Positions 25,601-33,740 are shown, counted from the stretch's first letter. The stretch: DNA of 64,000 nt from Neobacillus bataviensis LMG 21833 (GCF_000307875.1 NZ_AJLS01000035.1:1-64000), one strand, 5' to 3'. Program-made: numbers and translations. The notes: generated from the letters alone by a model not told the origin.

Positions 25601-26822
25601 TTCCTGTGATGGCCTTTGTTGATGTTTTTGTGTTCTTAAATTTTAGGTACATGAGCAGGAAGACGGAGGCACTTATAAAACGTAGGAGGGAGTTTATTCC
25701 CATCGAGGTTTCCATGCCGGTTACTTCCAAAAGCCAGATGCCAATCTGTGGTGCAATAAAAGCGACAAAGGATAAAAGGACATTATAAGTCGTGATGCAA
25801 TAGGTTCTCTTCTCCATTGGTGATTTCTCTAATAACAGATTGAACAGGAGAAGCGTGGTACCAGAAACAAAAAAGCCGGATGTCATTTGTACAAGAGTAA
25901 GATAAACCAGATTAGTAGACAAGACGGTTAAAAAAGGAGCCGTTGCCATTCCGGCTGCCACCCATACAAGCATTAATGTGTTCGACTTTTCCTCCGCAAA
26001 TTTCTTCCATAATGGAAACGAGAAGATTTGCACCAATTGATTGGCAACGGAAAATATACTAATCCACAAAATCGTCGCATGGGCATATTTCACATTATAA
26101 ATATTGAAAAGTCCCCAAGCCATTTGCCAGGAAAAGTTGAAGCATAGGGCAGTAATAAGAAACCATTTGTATCCCTTATCTTTAAAAATGGACCAATCCA
26201 TCGATGAATTTTTTTTCTTATTGTCGGGCTTCGATTCTGTTTTTTCCTTATGCTTCAATAAAAAAAATACTTCCATTAAGCCAAAAAGAAACGCAATGAT
26301 AAATAATACCTGATATGCCGCTGCATCTTCTGTGTGCTTTTTCATCAAAATCCCAATTATCAGCGTCGTAATCATCCCAACAATCGTTAATAACCGATTC
26401 CGGTCACTGAAAAAAGTTCCTCTGCGATCCTCCTTAATCATCCCACTAATCAGTGTCTGCCAGCCAATCGTAGAAATCGTTCCAGGGATATTCATTATTG
26501 CGACTATGATTAAAAAAGCCCATGCCTGATAGGAGGAATGAACAAAAACCACTCCGGCTAACAACAAAAACATGATCCTTGCCCAAAAAACAGATAGTGC
26601 AACGGTTTTCTTTTGCTGCTCGAGTCGGTTTAATAGAATCGCTGCCGGAATTGTCATAACTAACGCAACCAATGGTGGGAGGGAACTGATCAAACCAACT
26701 TGATAATTGGATGCTCCCAAGATGGCGATAGCGAAAATCGGGAAAAAGTTACCTGCAAGATTCACAGCAACTATAGAGACCATTCCATGATAGATACTTA
26801 CTTTTTCATTATATGTGCGCAT
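25578..26822 (-). CDS. MFS transporter
   Basis: The 414-residue membrane protein has about 12 helices with the central cytoplasmic loop KHKEKTESKPDNKKKNS. PPLVALVMTIPAAILLNRLEQQKKTVALSVFWARIM corresponds to the MFS loop 2-3 region. GGTGAGG precedes the ATG by about 5 bases on the minus strand. The substrate cannot be told from sequence. It stands alone between the SEDS terminator and the cold-shock gene. An inverted repeat (TACAA-N5-TTGTA) about 50 bases upstream of the start is a possible operator. Confidence 0.85.
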   Translation of the reverse strand: MRTYNEKVSIYHGMVSIVAVNLAGNFFPIFAIAILGASNYQVGLISSLPPLVALVMTIPAAILLNRLEQQKKTVALSVFWARIMFLLLAGVVFVHSSYQAWAFLIIVAIMNIPGTISTIGWQTLISGMIKEDRRGTFFSDRNRLLTIVGMITTLIIGILMKKHTEDAAAYQVLFIIAFLFGLMEVFFLLKHKEKTESKPDNKKKNSSMDWSIFKDKGYKWFLITALCFNFSWQMAWGLFNIYNVKYAHATILWISIFSVANQLVQIFSFPLWKKFAEEKSNTLMLVWVAAGMATAPFLTVLSTNLVYLTLVQMTSGFFVSGTTLLLFNLLLEKSPMEKRTYCITTYNVLLSFVAFIAPQIGIWLLEVTGMETSMGINSLLRFISASVFLLMYLKFKNTKTSTKAITGKKASPLP

Positions 26823-26988
26823 ATGTCCTCACCGTTTCATTCATAAATTCTCTAGATATTATACAACCAAATTGTACGAATCTACAGGAGAATTTTTTCT
26901 ATTTACGAACTTCGGAATTTTTAGAAAGATAAACTGGAAATGACAACAAAATATAGCTAAAAATGAATCATCAGAATTGTTTATTGGT

Positions 26989-27017
26989 TTGCCTTATTGG
27001 GTAGTATCTGTTATAGT
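26989..27017 (+). promoter_or_regulatory. Sigma-A promoter of the first cold-shock gene
   Basis: TTGCCT (26989-26994) and TATAGT (27012-27017) are 17 bases apart. The same geometry and flanking CTGTTATAGT are found for the second cold-shock gene at 57883-57911. The rest of the 26823-26988 stretch shows nothing besides a short palindrome near 26870. Confidence 0.75.
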
Positions 27018-27073
27018 TAAGTAGAATTATTTTTGTGGGTCGGAAAGAACGTGAAAGTGAAATACTGCTTTTT

Positions 27074-27132
27074 GTCTTGAAGATTTAAGCAAGGATAGTA
27101 ACAAATTGTGTGCGTGGCACACAGCAGGAGGA
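27074..27132 (+). promoter_or_regulatory. Conserved cold-shock leader with hairpin next to the ribosome site
   Basis: TCTTGAAGA, then AGCAAGGATAGTAACA, and a perfect hairpin TGTGTGC-GTG-GCACACA (27107-27123) lie directly before the AGGAGGA ribosome site. The leader at 57964-58019 keeps the same blocks and a hairpin at the same place with a different loop. This suggests RNA-level control of translation, for example by temperature. Confidence 0.65.
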
Positions 27133-27139
27133 TACACAA

Positions 27140-27340
27140 ATGGAACAAGGTAAAGTAAAATGGTTTAATGCAGAAAAAGGATTTGGATTCATCGAACGCG
27201 AAGCAGGAGACGATGTATTCGTACACTTCTCAGCTATCCAAGGTGAAGGCTTCAAGACTTTAGACGAAGGTCAAGCAGTTACTTTTGACGTAGAGCAAGG
27301 TCAACGTGGACCACAAGCTTCTAACGTGCGTAAAGCATAA
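27140..27340 (+). CDS. csp: Cold-shock protein (CspB family)
   Basis: A 66-residue single-domain nucleic-acid-binding protein that acts as an RNA chaperone. RNP1 (KGFGFIER) and RNP2 (VFVHFSAI) are both intact. ATG 27140 follows AGGAGGATACACAA. A longer in-frame reading from 27110 would run through the leader hairpin and is rejected. The protein is nearly identical to the one at 58027 (differences include GEGFKTL versus SEGFKSL and a D-to-E change), and promoter, leader and terminator are also conserved. Confidence 0.96.
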   Translation: MEQGKVKWFNAEKGFGFIEREAGDDVFVHFSAIQGEGFKTLDEGQAVTFDVEQGQRGPQASNVRKA

Positions 27341-27360
27341 TTTTAGCTAACATAAAAGAA

Positions 27361-27383
27361 AAAGACTCTTTCGCAGAGTCTTT
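27361..27383 (+). terminator. Terminator after the first cold-shock gene
   Basis: AAAGACTCT and AGAGTCTTT pair around TTCGC, followed by T-residues. The second cold-shock gene has the same stem with a different loop. Confidence 0.9.
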
Positions 27384-27397
27384 TTTTATTGTGAATC

Positions 27398-27515
27398 TAG
27401 CTCCAGCGCCTAGCCCCTCGAGGTCATAAGCCACTCCTGAATTGAAGGCAAAGAACGCCTTCTATTCAGGAGCGTCTTATGCTTGTCGGGGCTGACCAAG
27501 GCGCTTGCGCTTTTT
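27398..27515 (+). repeat. Dispersed Bacillaceae intergenic repeat, full copy
   Basis: Begins TCTAGCTCCAGCGCCTAGCC and ends with AGGCGCTTGCGCTTTTT. It contains a strong central stem (arms about 27437-27452 and 27460-27475, CTCCTGAATTGAAGGC against GCCTTCTATTCAGGAG). It is GC-rich and noncoding, and shares its end with the partial copy at 1-87. Its right end lies next to the promoter of the following gene and may supply part of it. Confidence 0.7.
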
Positions 27516-27530
27516 GTTATTTGCAGGAAA

Positions 27531-27539
27531 TGCTATAAT
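27531..27539 (+). promoter_or_regulatory. Extended -10 promoter at the repeat edge
   Basis: TGCTATAAT is a consensus extended -10. The best -35 candidate (TTGTTA, 27514) is only 14 bases away, which an extended -10 can tolerate. It lies just downstream of the dispersed repeat. Confidence 0.5.
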
Positions 27540-27573
27540 CAAATCAATGTACATAGTGGAAGGAAGTGGCGTA

Positions 27574-28386
27574 ATGGTGATCCTTCGGCCTCAAATAGAA
27601 CAAACCGGGTTAACTACCTATATTCCACCTAAAGGGGATTTTGAAGCTTTTCGTGATGACGAACATTATAGGGAGAAGCTAAAGGAATGGGCGCTATCGT
27701 CCGCAAAGGAAGCGAAACGGGAATTTTGGTACAAGGATCGATATGTTCAGCGACTTGTGACTATTAAAGGATATGAAACCTACGGGAATGCTGGGGAATT
27801 TAACACCCTTGTGATTGAATTCCAAGACGGTCATCTAAGCTGCATTCACCCCGCCTATTTAAAAGAAATGCAGCAATCAAGCTTTGGAAAAGAATCCATG
27901 TTAACGCTTGAAGACAAAGCGAGTGTAACTGAAAAGGAAAACGTGACAGTAGCAGCTGCTGAACCGGTCGCAGCCATAGAATCTTCAAAAAAGGATAAGG
28001 CGGCAAAGGAACCGAAACCAAAGAAACCGAAACCAAAGAAAGAAAAAGCTCCGAAACTCGAACTTCCTGCTGAGAAAGTTCATTTTACAGCGAAAGTGAA
28101 ACAATTTGCGCTTGTATACAACCCCTTTAATGAAGAAAATGATGAGGTGGTTGTTCTAGAGGAGACCCAAATTGTCCAAGAAAATCCGCTCGAACTGGGG
28201 TTGGCCTGGTGCAGTCACAGCAAAACGCTGAAAAAATTTGAATTGGCACCGGGAGACATGCTTGAATTTGACGGCAAAGTTGCTGCCAAGAAATTGGCTA
28301 AAGGAAAAGAAGTTCCTGAAGAATTCGTGATGGATGTCCCGGTGTTATATAAGATAAATAACCCATCTAAAATCGTTAAAAAATAG
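27574..28386 (+). CDS. Hypothetical protein with K/P-rich linker
   Basis: I do not recognise this 270-residue protein. The N-terminal part (about 1-115) is globular, with aromatic and charged residues (YREKLKEWALSSAKEAKREFWYKDRY). A low-complexity linker follows (about 145-175, KEPKPKKPKPKKEKAPK), and then a C-terminal domain with VHFTAKVKQFALVYNPFNEENDEVVVLEE. No signal or membrane segment is seen, so it is probably cytoplasmic; the basic linker could bind nucleic acid. ATG 27574 has AAGGAAG 7 bases upstream. Earlier in-frame codons lie in the repeat and promoter. It is a single gene ended by a hairpin. Confidence 0.7.
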   Translation: MVILRPQIEQTGLTTYIPPKGDFEAFRDDEHYREKLKEWALSSAKEAKREFWYKDRYVQRLVTIKGYETYGNAGEFNTLVIEFQDGHLSCIHPAYLKEMQQSSFGKESMLTLEDKASVTEKENVTVAAAEPVAAIESSKKDKAAKEPKPKKPKPKKEKAPKLELPAEKVHFTAKVKQFALVYNPFNEENDEVVVLEETQIVQENPLELGLAWCSHSKTLKKFELAPGDMLEFDGKVAAKKLAKGKEVPEEFVMDVPVLYKINNPSKIVKK

Positions 28387-28408
28387 GACTTCCATGGGAG
28401 GTCCTATT
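28382..28408 (+). terminator. Terminator after the K/P-linker protein gene
   Basis: AATAGGACTTCC (28382-28393) and GGAGGTCCTATT (28397-28408) pair with one G-T, followed by CGTTTT. The stem overlaps the stop codon. The T-tract is short. The following 260 bases before the MATE gene hold only a TATAAT-type -10 at 28628. Confidence 0.65.
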
Positions 28409-28671
28409 CGTTTTATGGAAAATATATCTCTAACCGGATATGTGCATCGTTATGAAACATGTAGTAATTTTGAAAATCATTTCAAAAATAGTTAAATCGA
28501 TTAATTGTTTTTCCATACTTTGATCACCTTTCCCCTTTCTCTATATTGTAAAAAAAGCATCAGGCAGTAGTGGTGATGGAAATCACGATATCTTAATATT
28601 TTTGAGGAAAATTAATTAAAGGTAGGGTATAATGAAGGTTCGGATTTTTATTTCTTAAGGAGTACAAATGT

Positions 28672-30042
28672 ATGAATCAGACATATACAATCAAGGAAAA
28701 AACAAAGCAAATTTTTGTTTTGTTAATCCCTATTTTAATTACGCAGCTTGGCATGTTTTCAATGGTATTTTTCAATACGATTATGTCAGGTAAATATAAT
28801 TCTTCTGATTTAGCTGGAGTGGCGATTGGCTCTTCGATTTGGAGCCCAATTTTTAACGGAATCAGCGGTATTCTTCTCGCTGTCTCACCGATTGCAGCCC
28901 AACGATTCGGTGAAAAGAAGAGCAACGAGGTTTCAGCAGTTGTCAGGCATGGAATCTATCTTTCCGTTTTCATAGCATTAGCGGTCATCATTCTTGGGTT
29001 TTTCTTTTTGAATCCTATTTTAAATAAAATGGCGCTGCCGGCTCGAGTGGAGAAAACGGCCTTTGATTATTTGGTAGGCCTAAGTTTTGGTCTTTTACCA
29101 TTGTTTATTTTTAACGTACTTCGTTCCTTTATTTATGCATTAGGTAAAACACGTGTGGTCATGGTCATTATGCTCATGTCATTGCCAGTCAATTTCTTTT
29201 TGAACTATGCGTTTATCTTTGGAAAATTCGGCCTCCCCGAACTTGGCGGTGCCGGAGCAGGCTTTGCCACGTCTATTACGTACTGGATCATCATGGGGAT
29301 GACATGGTTTATTGTGAAAACACAGGATCCATTTTCTTCTTATCCAGTGTTTGCTAATATGAGGGAATTTTCTTGGGAAAAGTGTAAAGAGATTTTACAA
29401 ATCGGCGTGCCGATGGGTCTTTCGACTTTCTTTGAAACCAGTATGTTTGCCGTCGTAACCATCTTGTTGAGTAAATATAGTGTCACAACTATTGCCGCTT
29501 ATCAATCAGCCTTAAATATTGTATCGTTTTTATACATGATTCCGATTAGTATTTCGACCGCACTTACCGTTCTTGTTGGATATGAGGTAGGGGCTAGGCA
29601 CTATAAAGATGCGAAACAGTATAGTTGGTTAGGCGTGCTGCTCGCCATCTTGATCGCGACCGGTACGGGTGTGTTAGTCGTCATATTCCGCTACCAGGTT
29701 GCCGGATTATACTCGAATGAAACCGCGGTAATTAATTTAACAGCAAACTTCTTAATCTTCGCGCTGTTTTTTCAAATTTCGGATGCCATACAGGCAACCG
29801 CGCAGGCGGCATTAAGAGGGTATAAAGATGTCAACCTCGCCTTCATTATGACCCTAATCGCCTATTGGCTGATCTGTTTACCAGTAGGATATCTGCTAGC
29901 CCATTTTGCAGGATTAGGAGCAAGAGGCTACTGGCTCGGGCTAACCATCGGACTACTAGCAGCAGGAATCGCCCTATCCATCAGACTAATCTACATCCAA
30001 AAAAGAAAATTCACCCATATTCAAGTTAAAGAAGTTGTGTAG
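28672..30042 (+). CDS. MATE-family multidrug/Na+ antiporter
   Basis: The 456-residue protein has 12 predicted helices in two halves, as in NorM-type MATE exporters that expel cationic drugs or toxins using a Na+ or H+ gradient. Family features include PILITQLGMFSMVFFNTIMSGKYNSSDLAGVAIGSS near the N-terminus and the second-half counterpart VPMGLSTFFETSMFAVVTILLS. AAGGAG is 9 bases before ATG 28672, and a TATAAT lies at 28628. The substrate is not predictable. The gene ends 8 bases before a copy of the dispersed hairpin element. Confidence 0.92.
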   Translation: MNQTYTIKEKTKQIFVLLIPILITQLGMFSMVFFNTIMSGKYNSSDLAGVAIGSSIWSPIFNGISGILLAVSPIAAQRFGEKKSNEVSAVVRHGIYLSVFIALAVIILGFFFLNPILNKMALPARVEKTAFDYLVGLSFGLLPLFIFNVLRSFIYALGKTRVVMVIMLMSLPVNFFLNYAFIFGKFGLPELGGAGAGFATSITYWIIMGMTWFIVKTQDPFSSYPVFANMREFSWEKCKEILQIGVPMGLSTFFETSMFAVVTILLSKYSVTTIAAYQSALNIVSFLYMIPISISTALTVLVGYEVGARHYKDAKQYSWLGVLLAILIATGTGVLVVIFRYQVAGLYSNETAVINLTANFLIFALFFQISDAIQATAQAALRGYKDVNLAFIMTLIAYWLICLPVGYLLAHFAGLGARGYWLGLTIGLLAAGIALSIRLIYIQKRKFTHIQVKEVV

Positions 30043-30050
30043 GTTAGCAA

Positions 30051-30065
30051 TGGTGTCAGGCACCA
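30051..30065. repeat. Dispersed hairpin element, copy 5
   Basis: TGGTGTCAGGCACCA directly followed by TTTTTT, 8 bases after the MATE stop. In this context the hairpin plus T-tract could act as a terminator. Confidence 0.75.
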
Positions 30066-30200
30066 TTTTTTGATATTTGCTCTCGCCATGTGTGGCGGGG
30101 GTTTTTTGTTGTTTCGTTATAAAATAGCTGGTTTGTTATTTTTTCTGGTGATAAAATATGGTTGAAGGATTGATTGAAATCCATATTTGGGGTGAGCTTT

Positions 30201-30569
30201 ATGGGAAGGGAAGTACACTTTAAAAAGGAAGAGTTCGTACTAAAATTAACGGGAGTCTTAAGTGTGTTTGCTCTTAGGTGGCAATTGAAAATTCCGTATA
30301 AGGCGATAAAAAGCGTATATATTGATGAATTTGAGCCGCCGATGTGGAAGCTCAAAATGCCGGGAGCCTCGATTGCATCCCTCCATATTTTTGAAGGAAG
30401 CTTCAAATTTGGCAACGAGTGGTACTTTCTTTCCTGCGAACATCCAGTACCACTCATTCATTTGGAATTAGAGGACTTTGGAAAATATAAATATGTCATT
30501 TTTGAAATGGAAAACCCAAGAGCGGTGATGATAGAATTACGAAAGAAACTGAGAGAATTAGAGGAATAA
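30201..30569 (+). CDS. PH-like domain protein, function unknown
   Basis: The 122-residue protein is mostly beta-strand with a C-terminal helix (ENPRAVMIELRKKLRELEE). VHFKKEEFVLKLTGVLSVFALRWQLKIPYKAIKSVYI resembles the start of a bacterial PH-like domain. No signal peptide or membrane helix is clear. GGGGTGAG lies about 5 bases before ATG 30201, while the in-frame ATG at 30174 has none. It faces a small minus-strand gene across a shared terminator. The role is unknown. Confidence 0.65.
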   Translation: MGREVHFKKEEFVLKLTGVLSVFALRWQLKIPYKAIKSVYIDEFEPPMWKLKMPGASIASLHIFEGSFKFGNEWYFLSCEHPVPLIHLELEDFGKYKYVIFEMENPRAVMIELRKKLRELEE

Positions 30570-30584
30570 AAAATACTAAAATAT

Positions 30585-30610
30585 GACGCTATTCCTATTG
30601 GAATAGCGTC
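30585..30610. terminator. Bidirectional terminator between convergent small genes
   Basis: GACGCTATTCC (30585-30595) pairs perfectly with GGAATAGCGTC (30600-30610) around TATT. It sits between the PH-like gene and the small minus-strand gene. Confidence 0.7.
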
Positions 30611-30616
30611 TCAATA

Positions 30617-30814
30617 CTAATATAATTTTTTTAAGCCAAATAACTTGGTAAATAAACTTTGGTTTTTATCCGTGATTATTAGTTCATCCATGATTAACTT
30701 TTCACGATTGTTATGAATCCATTTCTGCAGCTCATGTTTATCCTTACAATGCGTATAATATGTTTCTCCACCTTTTCCAAGTGCGTTGACAACATATCTA
30801 CAAGTGTTCCCCAT
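30617..30814 (-). CDS. Small hypothetical protein (65 aa)
   Basis: I do not recognise this short basic protein (MGNTCRYVVNALGKGG, then KDKHELQKWIHNNREKL and FTKLFGLKKLY). The start at 30814 is supported by AAAGGTGG about 6 bases upstream; an in-frame GTG at 30823 overlaps that site. It has no membrane segment. One cysteine pair (C5, C26) is present without an obvious motif. A convergent terminator follows. Confidence 0.55.
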   Translation of the reverse strand: MGNTCRYVVNALGKGGETYYTHCKDKHELQKWIHNNREKLIMDELIITDKNQSLFTKLFGLKKLY

Positions 30815-31080
30815 AATGCCCACCTTTAAAATAATAATGTATTCTATATGAGATTATAGCAGTCTTACAAAAATAGTCCACCATTATTTTTCATCAAAAT
30901 CACCCATTTTTTTTGAAACCACTTCCATTTAAAATTACAGTGCAGTTTGACGTAAATAACTATAATAATATTATGTAAACATAAGCATAGACAATAAGAC
31001 TATTCGTTTTTTTTGTTTAAAAAGTAAGAAATATGTTTTAATAAAACTATGGAAATTACTCAAATGAACGGAGATAAAAA

Positions 31081-31692
31081 ATGCCGCCAATCGTATCAGA
31101 TTCATATAAAGAAAAGAAAAAGAAAGAGATCCTTGCAAGTGCACTGATATGTTTCGCCAAGAGGGGATTTCAAGTAGCAACCATTGATGACATAGTGGAG
31201 CATTCAGGGATTAGCAAAGGATCCATTTATAATTATTTTAAAAGTAAAGATGAAATATATTTGGCATTAATGACTACTGAAACAGAGGAAACAAATGAGC
31301 TATTAACGAAAGACCTTGACACTTACGATCATGCCATTGAAAAGATAAATTTTTTATTCGACGTCTACTTAACATTAGATGTAGCAAAGGATGAAACCCA
31401 TAGCAAAATTATCGTTCACAATGAATTTAAACTCCATGCAGCACGACATGCAGAATTAATGGAGAAATTAACTGCACGAAGACAACAGTATCTCATCCAA
31501 CTGTTCTCGAAGGTCATCCAAGAAGGACAAGAATCAGGTGAGTTCAATCAGCAGCTTAGCCCAGAATTGACAGCCAATCTTTTCTGGTCGATGATTGATG
31601 GAGTCACTATCCAATCCATTTATAAAGATTATCCTTATAAACAAGTATTAACTGAGATGAAACAGTTATTTTTAGAAAAAGTGAAAGCGTAG
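31081..31692 (+). CDS. TetR/AcrR-family transcriptional regulator
   Basis: The 203-residue repressor has an N-terminal helix-turn-helix (about 12-58): ILASALICFAKRGFQVATIDDIVEHSGISKGSIYNYFKSKDEIYLALM. The remaining helical domain would bind an unknown ligand. AACGGAGATAAAAA precedes ATG 31081. The palindrome TGACCAGTCA at 31795, downstream near the yrzI promoter, is of the kind bound by TetR proteins, so it may regulate that gene. A terminator follows at 31701. The nearest transporter (MATE, 28672) is two genes away, so no substrate is implied. Confidence 0.9.
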   Translation: MPPIVSDSYKEKKKKEILASALICFAKRGFQVATIDDIVEHSGISKGSIYNYFKSKDEIYLALMTTETEETNELLTKDLDTYDHAIEKINFLFDVYLTLDVAKDETHSKIIVHNEFKLHAARHAELMEKLTARRQQYLIQLFSKVIQEGQESGEFNQQLSPELTANLFWSMIDGVTIQSIYKDYPYKQVLTEMKQLFLEKVKA

Positions 31693-31700
31693 AGAGTAAA

Positions 31701-31729
31701 AAGGCAGGCACAGATGCTTGCTTTTTTTT
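31701..31729 (+). terminator. Terminator after the TetR gene
   Basis: AAGGCAGGCA (31701-31710) and TGCTTGCTTT (31715-31724) pair with one G-T, followed by a T-run. Confidence 0.75.
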
Positions 31730-31755
31730 ATTTGTGGAAAATAGTTAAAATGTAA

Positions 31756-31804
31756 TTGACATTTTTTTGAATTGGAAAATACAATAAAATAAACTGACCA
31801 GTCA
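31756..31804 (+). promoter_or_regulatory. Promoter and TetR-type operator of the yrzI gene
   Basis: TTGACA (31756-31761) and TACAAT (31780-31785) are 18 bases apart. TGACCAGTCA at 31795-31804, about where transcription should start, is a perfect palindrome (TGAC-CA-GTCA) typical of TetR-family binding sites. Confidence 0.6.
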
Positions 31805-31836
31805 TTTTAAAAAGAGAATTGAAGGAGGAGAAAGAA

Positions 31837-31977
31837 ATGACGATTAATCTTATATTCTTTACAATTTCAATCAAAAAACGGAAGATAAGTCTTGAAGAAG
31901 CTAGGCATGATGAGATGGTTGAAAGGCTTTATGAACAAAATAAAGAAAAGCAAATTTCGATTCATCGATTCATGTAA
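31837..31977 (+). CDS. yrzI: YrzI-family small protein (46 aa)
   Basis: This short gene encodes a 46-residue protein beginning MTINLIFFTISIKKRK and ending KQISIHRFM, with a hydrophobic start and a charged helical remainder. That is the pattern of the small YrzI family found in Bacillus, described as a probable sporulation protein without known function. GAAGGAGGAG lies about 7 bases before the ATG, which is a very strong ribosome site. It has its own promoter with a TetR-type palindrome. The family call rests on remembered similarity. Confidence 0.7.
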   Translation: MTINLIFFTISIKKRKISLEEARHDEMVERLYEQNKEKQISIHRFM

Positions 31978-32078
31978 ACAAACCAGCATATAATATCATA
32001 AAAAAAATGATGACCCCGTATCTTTTAAATCCCTTTGAAACGTTCATAAGGTAGAGAGTGCAAAAAGGAGTGAAAACC

Positions 32079-32774
32079 ATGTCACACAAGATAAGCCCCG
32101 ACAGCGTAGATCCTTCACATCAAGATAGTCAGCTGTGGAACGAATATTTCCCGAAGCTGCAGCGATATTGTCGATTCCTAGCTCGAAACTCATGGGATGG
32201 AGATGATATTGCACAAGAGGCCTATATTAAGGCCTTAAAATATCACCAGCAACAAATAAGTCCGGCCTTGTTAAATAAAATTGCTTATCATCATTGGGTC
32301 GATCAGCTCCGGAAAAGAAAAAATGAGACGGCTGAAACGGATCTTGACCACACCATCCAGAACCCAACCAATCAACTGGACAATATGAACCATGCAGTTG
32401 ACCTGCTGCTCAAGCATTTTACCCCAAAACAAGCTGTCATCTTCATGTTAAAAGAAGCTTTTCAATATCAGTTGAAGGAAATTGCCGAGCTCATGCACAC
32501 GACAGAAATGGCGGTAAAAGCCAGTCTACATCGGGTAAAAAAACGTCTGGAAAAGGAAGAGCAATGCTTTTCAGTTGAATCATTTTGGAATGAGGAAGGT
32601 ACGGAGCGGCTCTCAGAGATTTTTTATGAATCGTTGAAAAATCAAGACCCTGCCATTCTGATTGAGTCCATCCCTACTATAACCAGCATGAATGAGGTTC
32701 CGAAGCATAAATCAAGGCAATTGCAATCGATTCAAACTCACTCTCCTTCAAGCACTCTCCGTATGGCGGCATAG
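32079..32774 (+). CDS. ECF-like sigma-70 family RNA polymerase sigma factor
   Basis: The 231-residue protein has region 2 ([38 protein letters not shown]) and region 4 ([48 protein letters not shown]). An extra tail of about 70 residues ([18 protein letters not shown] and a Ser/Gln-rich end) follows. No anti-sigma gene is adjacent, and the tail may be the control region, as in some ECF groups with C-terminal extensions. AAAGGAGTG lies 6 bases before ATG 32079. A clpP paralogue starts 31 bases downstream, so proteolysis may be part of this sigma circuit. Confidence 0.85.
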   Translation: MSHKISPDSVDPSHQDSQLWNEYFPKLQRYCRFLARNSWDGDDIAQEAYIKALKYHQQQISPALLNKIAYHHWVDQLRKRKNETAETDLDHTIQNPTNQLDNMNHAVDLLLKHFTPKQAVIFMLKEAFQYQLKEIAELMHTTEMAVKASLHRVKKRLEKEEQCFSVESFWNEEGTERLSEIFYESLKNQDPAILIESIPTITSMNEVPKHKSRQLQSIQTHSPSSTLRMAA

Positions 32775-32805
32775 CCATTCAAAACGCTTTAAGGAGGATA
32801 TAGAA

Positions 32806-33387
32806 ATGAGTACCATTCCATATGTAATTGAACAATCTAACCGTGGTGAACGATCCTATGATATATACTCTCGTCTGCTAAAGGACAGAATTATTATCAT
32901 TGGTGATGAAATCAATGACCATACAGCCAATAGTGTGGTGGCCCAATTATTATTTTTAGCGGCAGACGCTCCTGATAAAGAAATATCCCTTTATATTAAT
33001 AGTCCAGGTGGATCTACTTCAGCAGGGTTTGCCATTTTTGATACGATGCAATACATTAAGCCAGATATTCGAACCATTTGCACTGGCATGGCGGCATCTT
33101 TTGGGGCGATGTTACTGCTCGCGGGAACCAAGGGAAAACGGTACGCCCTGCCAAATAGCGAAATCATGATCCATCAGCCATTGGGCGGCGCAAGAGGTCA
33201 GGCAACAGAAATTGAAATATCAGCAAGACGCATCATAAAGTTAAAAGAACACATCAATCAGATTATTTCTGAGCGAACCGGCCAATCGGTTGAAAAGGTT
33301 GCAAATGATACGGAGCGAGATTACTTCATGAGTGCAGAGGAAGCGAAGGAATACGGGATTATCGATGAGATTCTCTACCCAAAATGA
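32806..33387 (+). CDS. clpP: ATP-dependent Clp protease proteolytic subunit, paralogue
   Basis: The 193-residue serine protease forms the ClpP barrel. The catalytic triad is intact: S98 in [15 protein letters not shown]123 in [19 protein letters not shown] and D172 in TERDYFM. The N-terminal [29 protein letters not shown] is typical. It differs from the canonical Bacillus ClpP in details such as SFGAMLL for SMGAFLL. Together with its placement after a sigma-factor gene, this suggests a second, specialised copy. AAGGAGGATA precedes ATG 32806; an upstream in-frame ATG lies inside the sigma gene and is rejected. Its ATPase partner is not in the window. Confidence 0.93.
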   Translation: MSTIPYVIEQSNRGERSYDIYSRLLKDRIIIIGDEINDHTANSVVAQLLFLAADAPDKEISLYINSPGGSTSAGFAIFDTMQYIKPDIRTICTGMAASFGAMLLLAGTKGKRYALPNSEIMIHQPLGGARGQATEIEISARRIIKLKEHINQIISERTGQSVEKVANDTERDYFMSAEEAKEYGIIDEILYPK

Positions 33388-33396
33388 AATGAAATC

Positions 33397-33424
33397 AAAA
33401 AGAGCAGCATTGCCTGCTCTTTTT
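33397..33424 (+). terminator. Terminator after clpP
   Basis: AAAAAGAGCAG (33397-33407) and CTGCTCTTTTT (33414-33424) pair perfectly around CATTGC. Confidence 0.88.
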
Positions 33425-33458
33425 AATTCATGATGATAAAATCAATTTTCCTGTTCTC

Positions 33459-33740
33459 CTAATTATCGCTGCTTTCATGCTGCTGCTCATGTTCATCTTC
33501 AACTTCCTCTGGCATAAAGCCAAATGGTCCTCTAGGCATTTGTTCTACGCGGAAGATCGCCATAATCACATCAATTCTAACCGCCAAAAGCCTCTGCCTC
33601 ATTCTGCCCCTGCTTTCTATCACAAGAACATCCTTGCCTACTTCAAGAAGCCGGCCGGTAAAGGTACCTTGAAGAGTATTAATTTCAACTTCTTTTTTTA
33701 ATAACTCATGGGCAATTTGATGAAACGTTAATTCTGTCAT
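33459..33740 (-). CDS. DUF2642-like small protein (YuzF type)
   Basis: The 93-residue protein has a beta-rich core (HELLKKEVEINTLQGTFTGRLLEVGKDVLVIESRGRMRQRLLAVRIDVIMAIFRV) typical of DUF2642/YuzF proteins. Its acidic, histidine-containing tail (PEEVEDEHEQQHESSDN) may bind metal. AAGGAGGCGATGATA precedes ATG 33740 on the minus strand, while an earlier in-frame ATG at 33758 overlaps the ribosome site region. Some relatives are linked to spore coats, but no function is established. The 280 bases upstream contain nothing I can name. Confidence 0.65.
   Translation of the reverse strand: MTELTFHQIAHELLKKEVEINTLQGTFTGRLLEVGKDVLVIESRGRMRQRLLAVRIDVIMAIFRVEQMPRGPFGFMPEEVEDEHEQQHESSDN

Noticed and set aside
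27110..27139. N-terminal extension of the first cold-shock protein
   Set aside because: The extra codons lie in the leader hairpin and ribosome site, and the second copy has the same internal start.
30056..30457. Minus-strand frame opposite the PH-like gene
   Set aside because: It lacks a ribosome site and runs through the dispersed hairpin and the PH-like gene, which has a better start.
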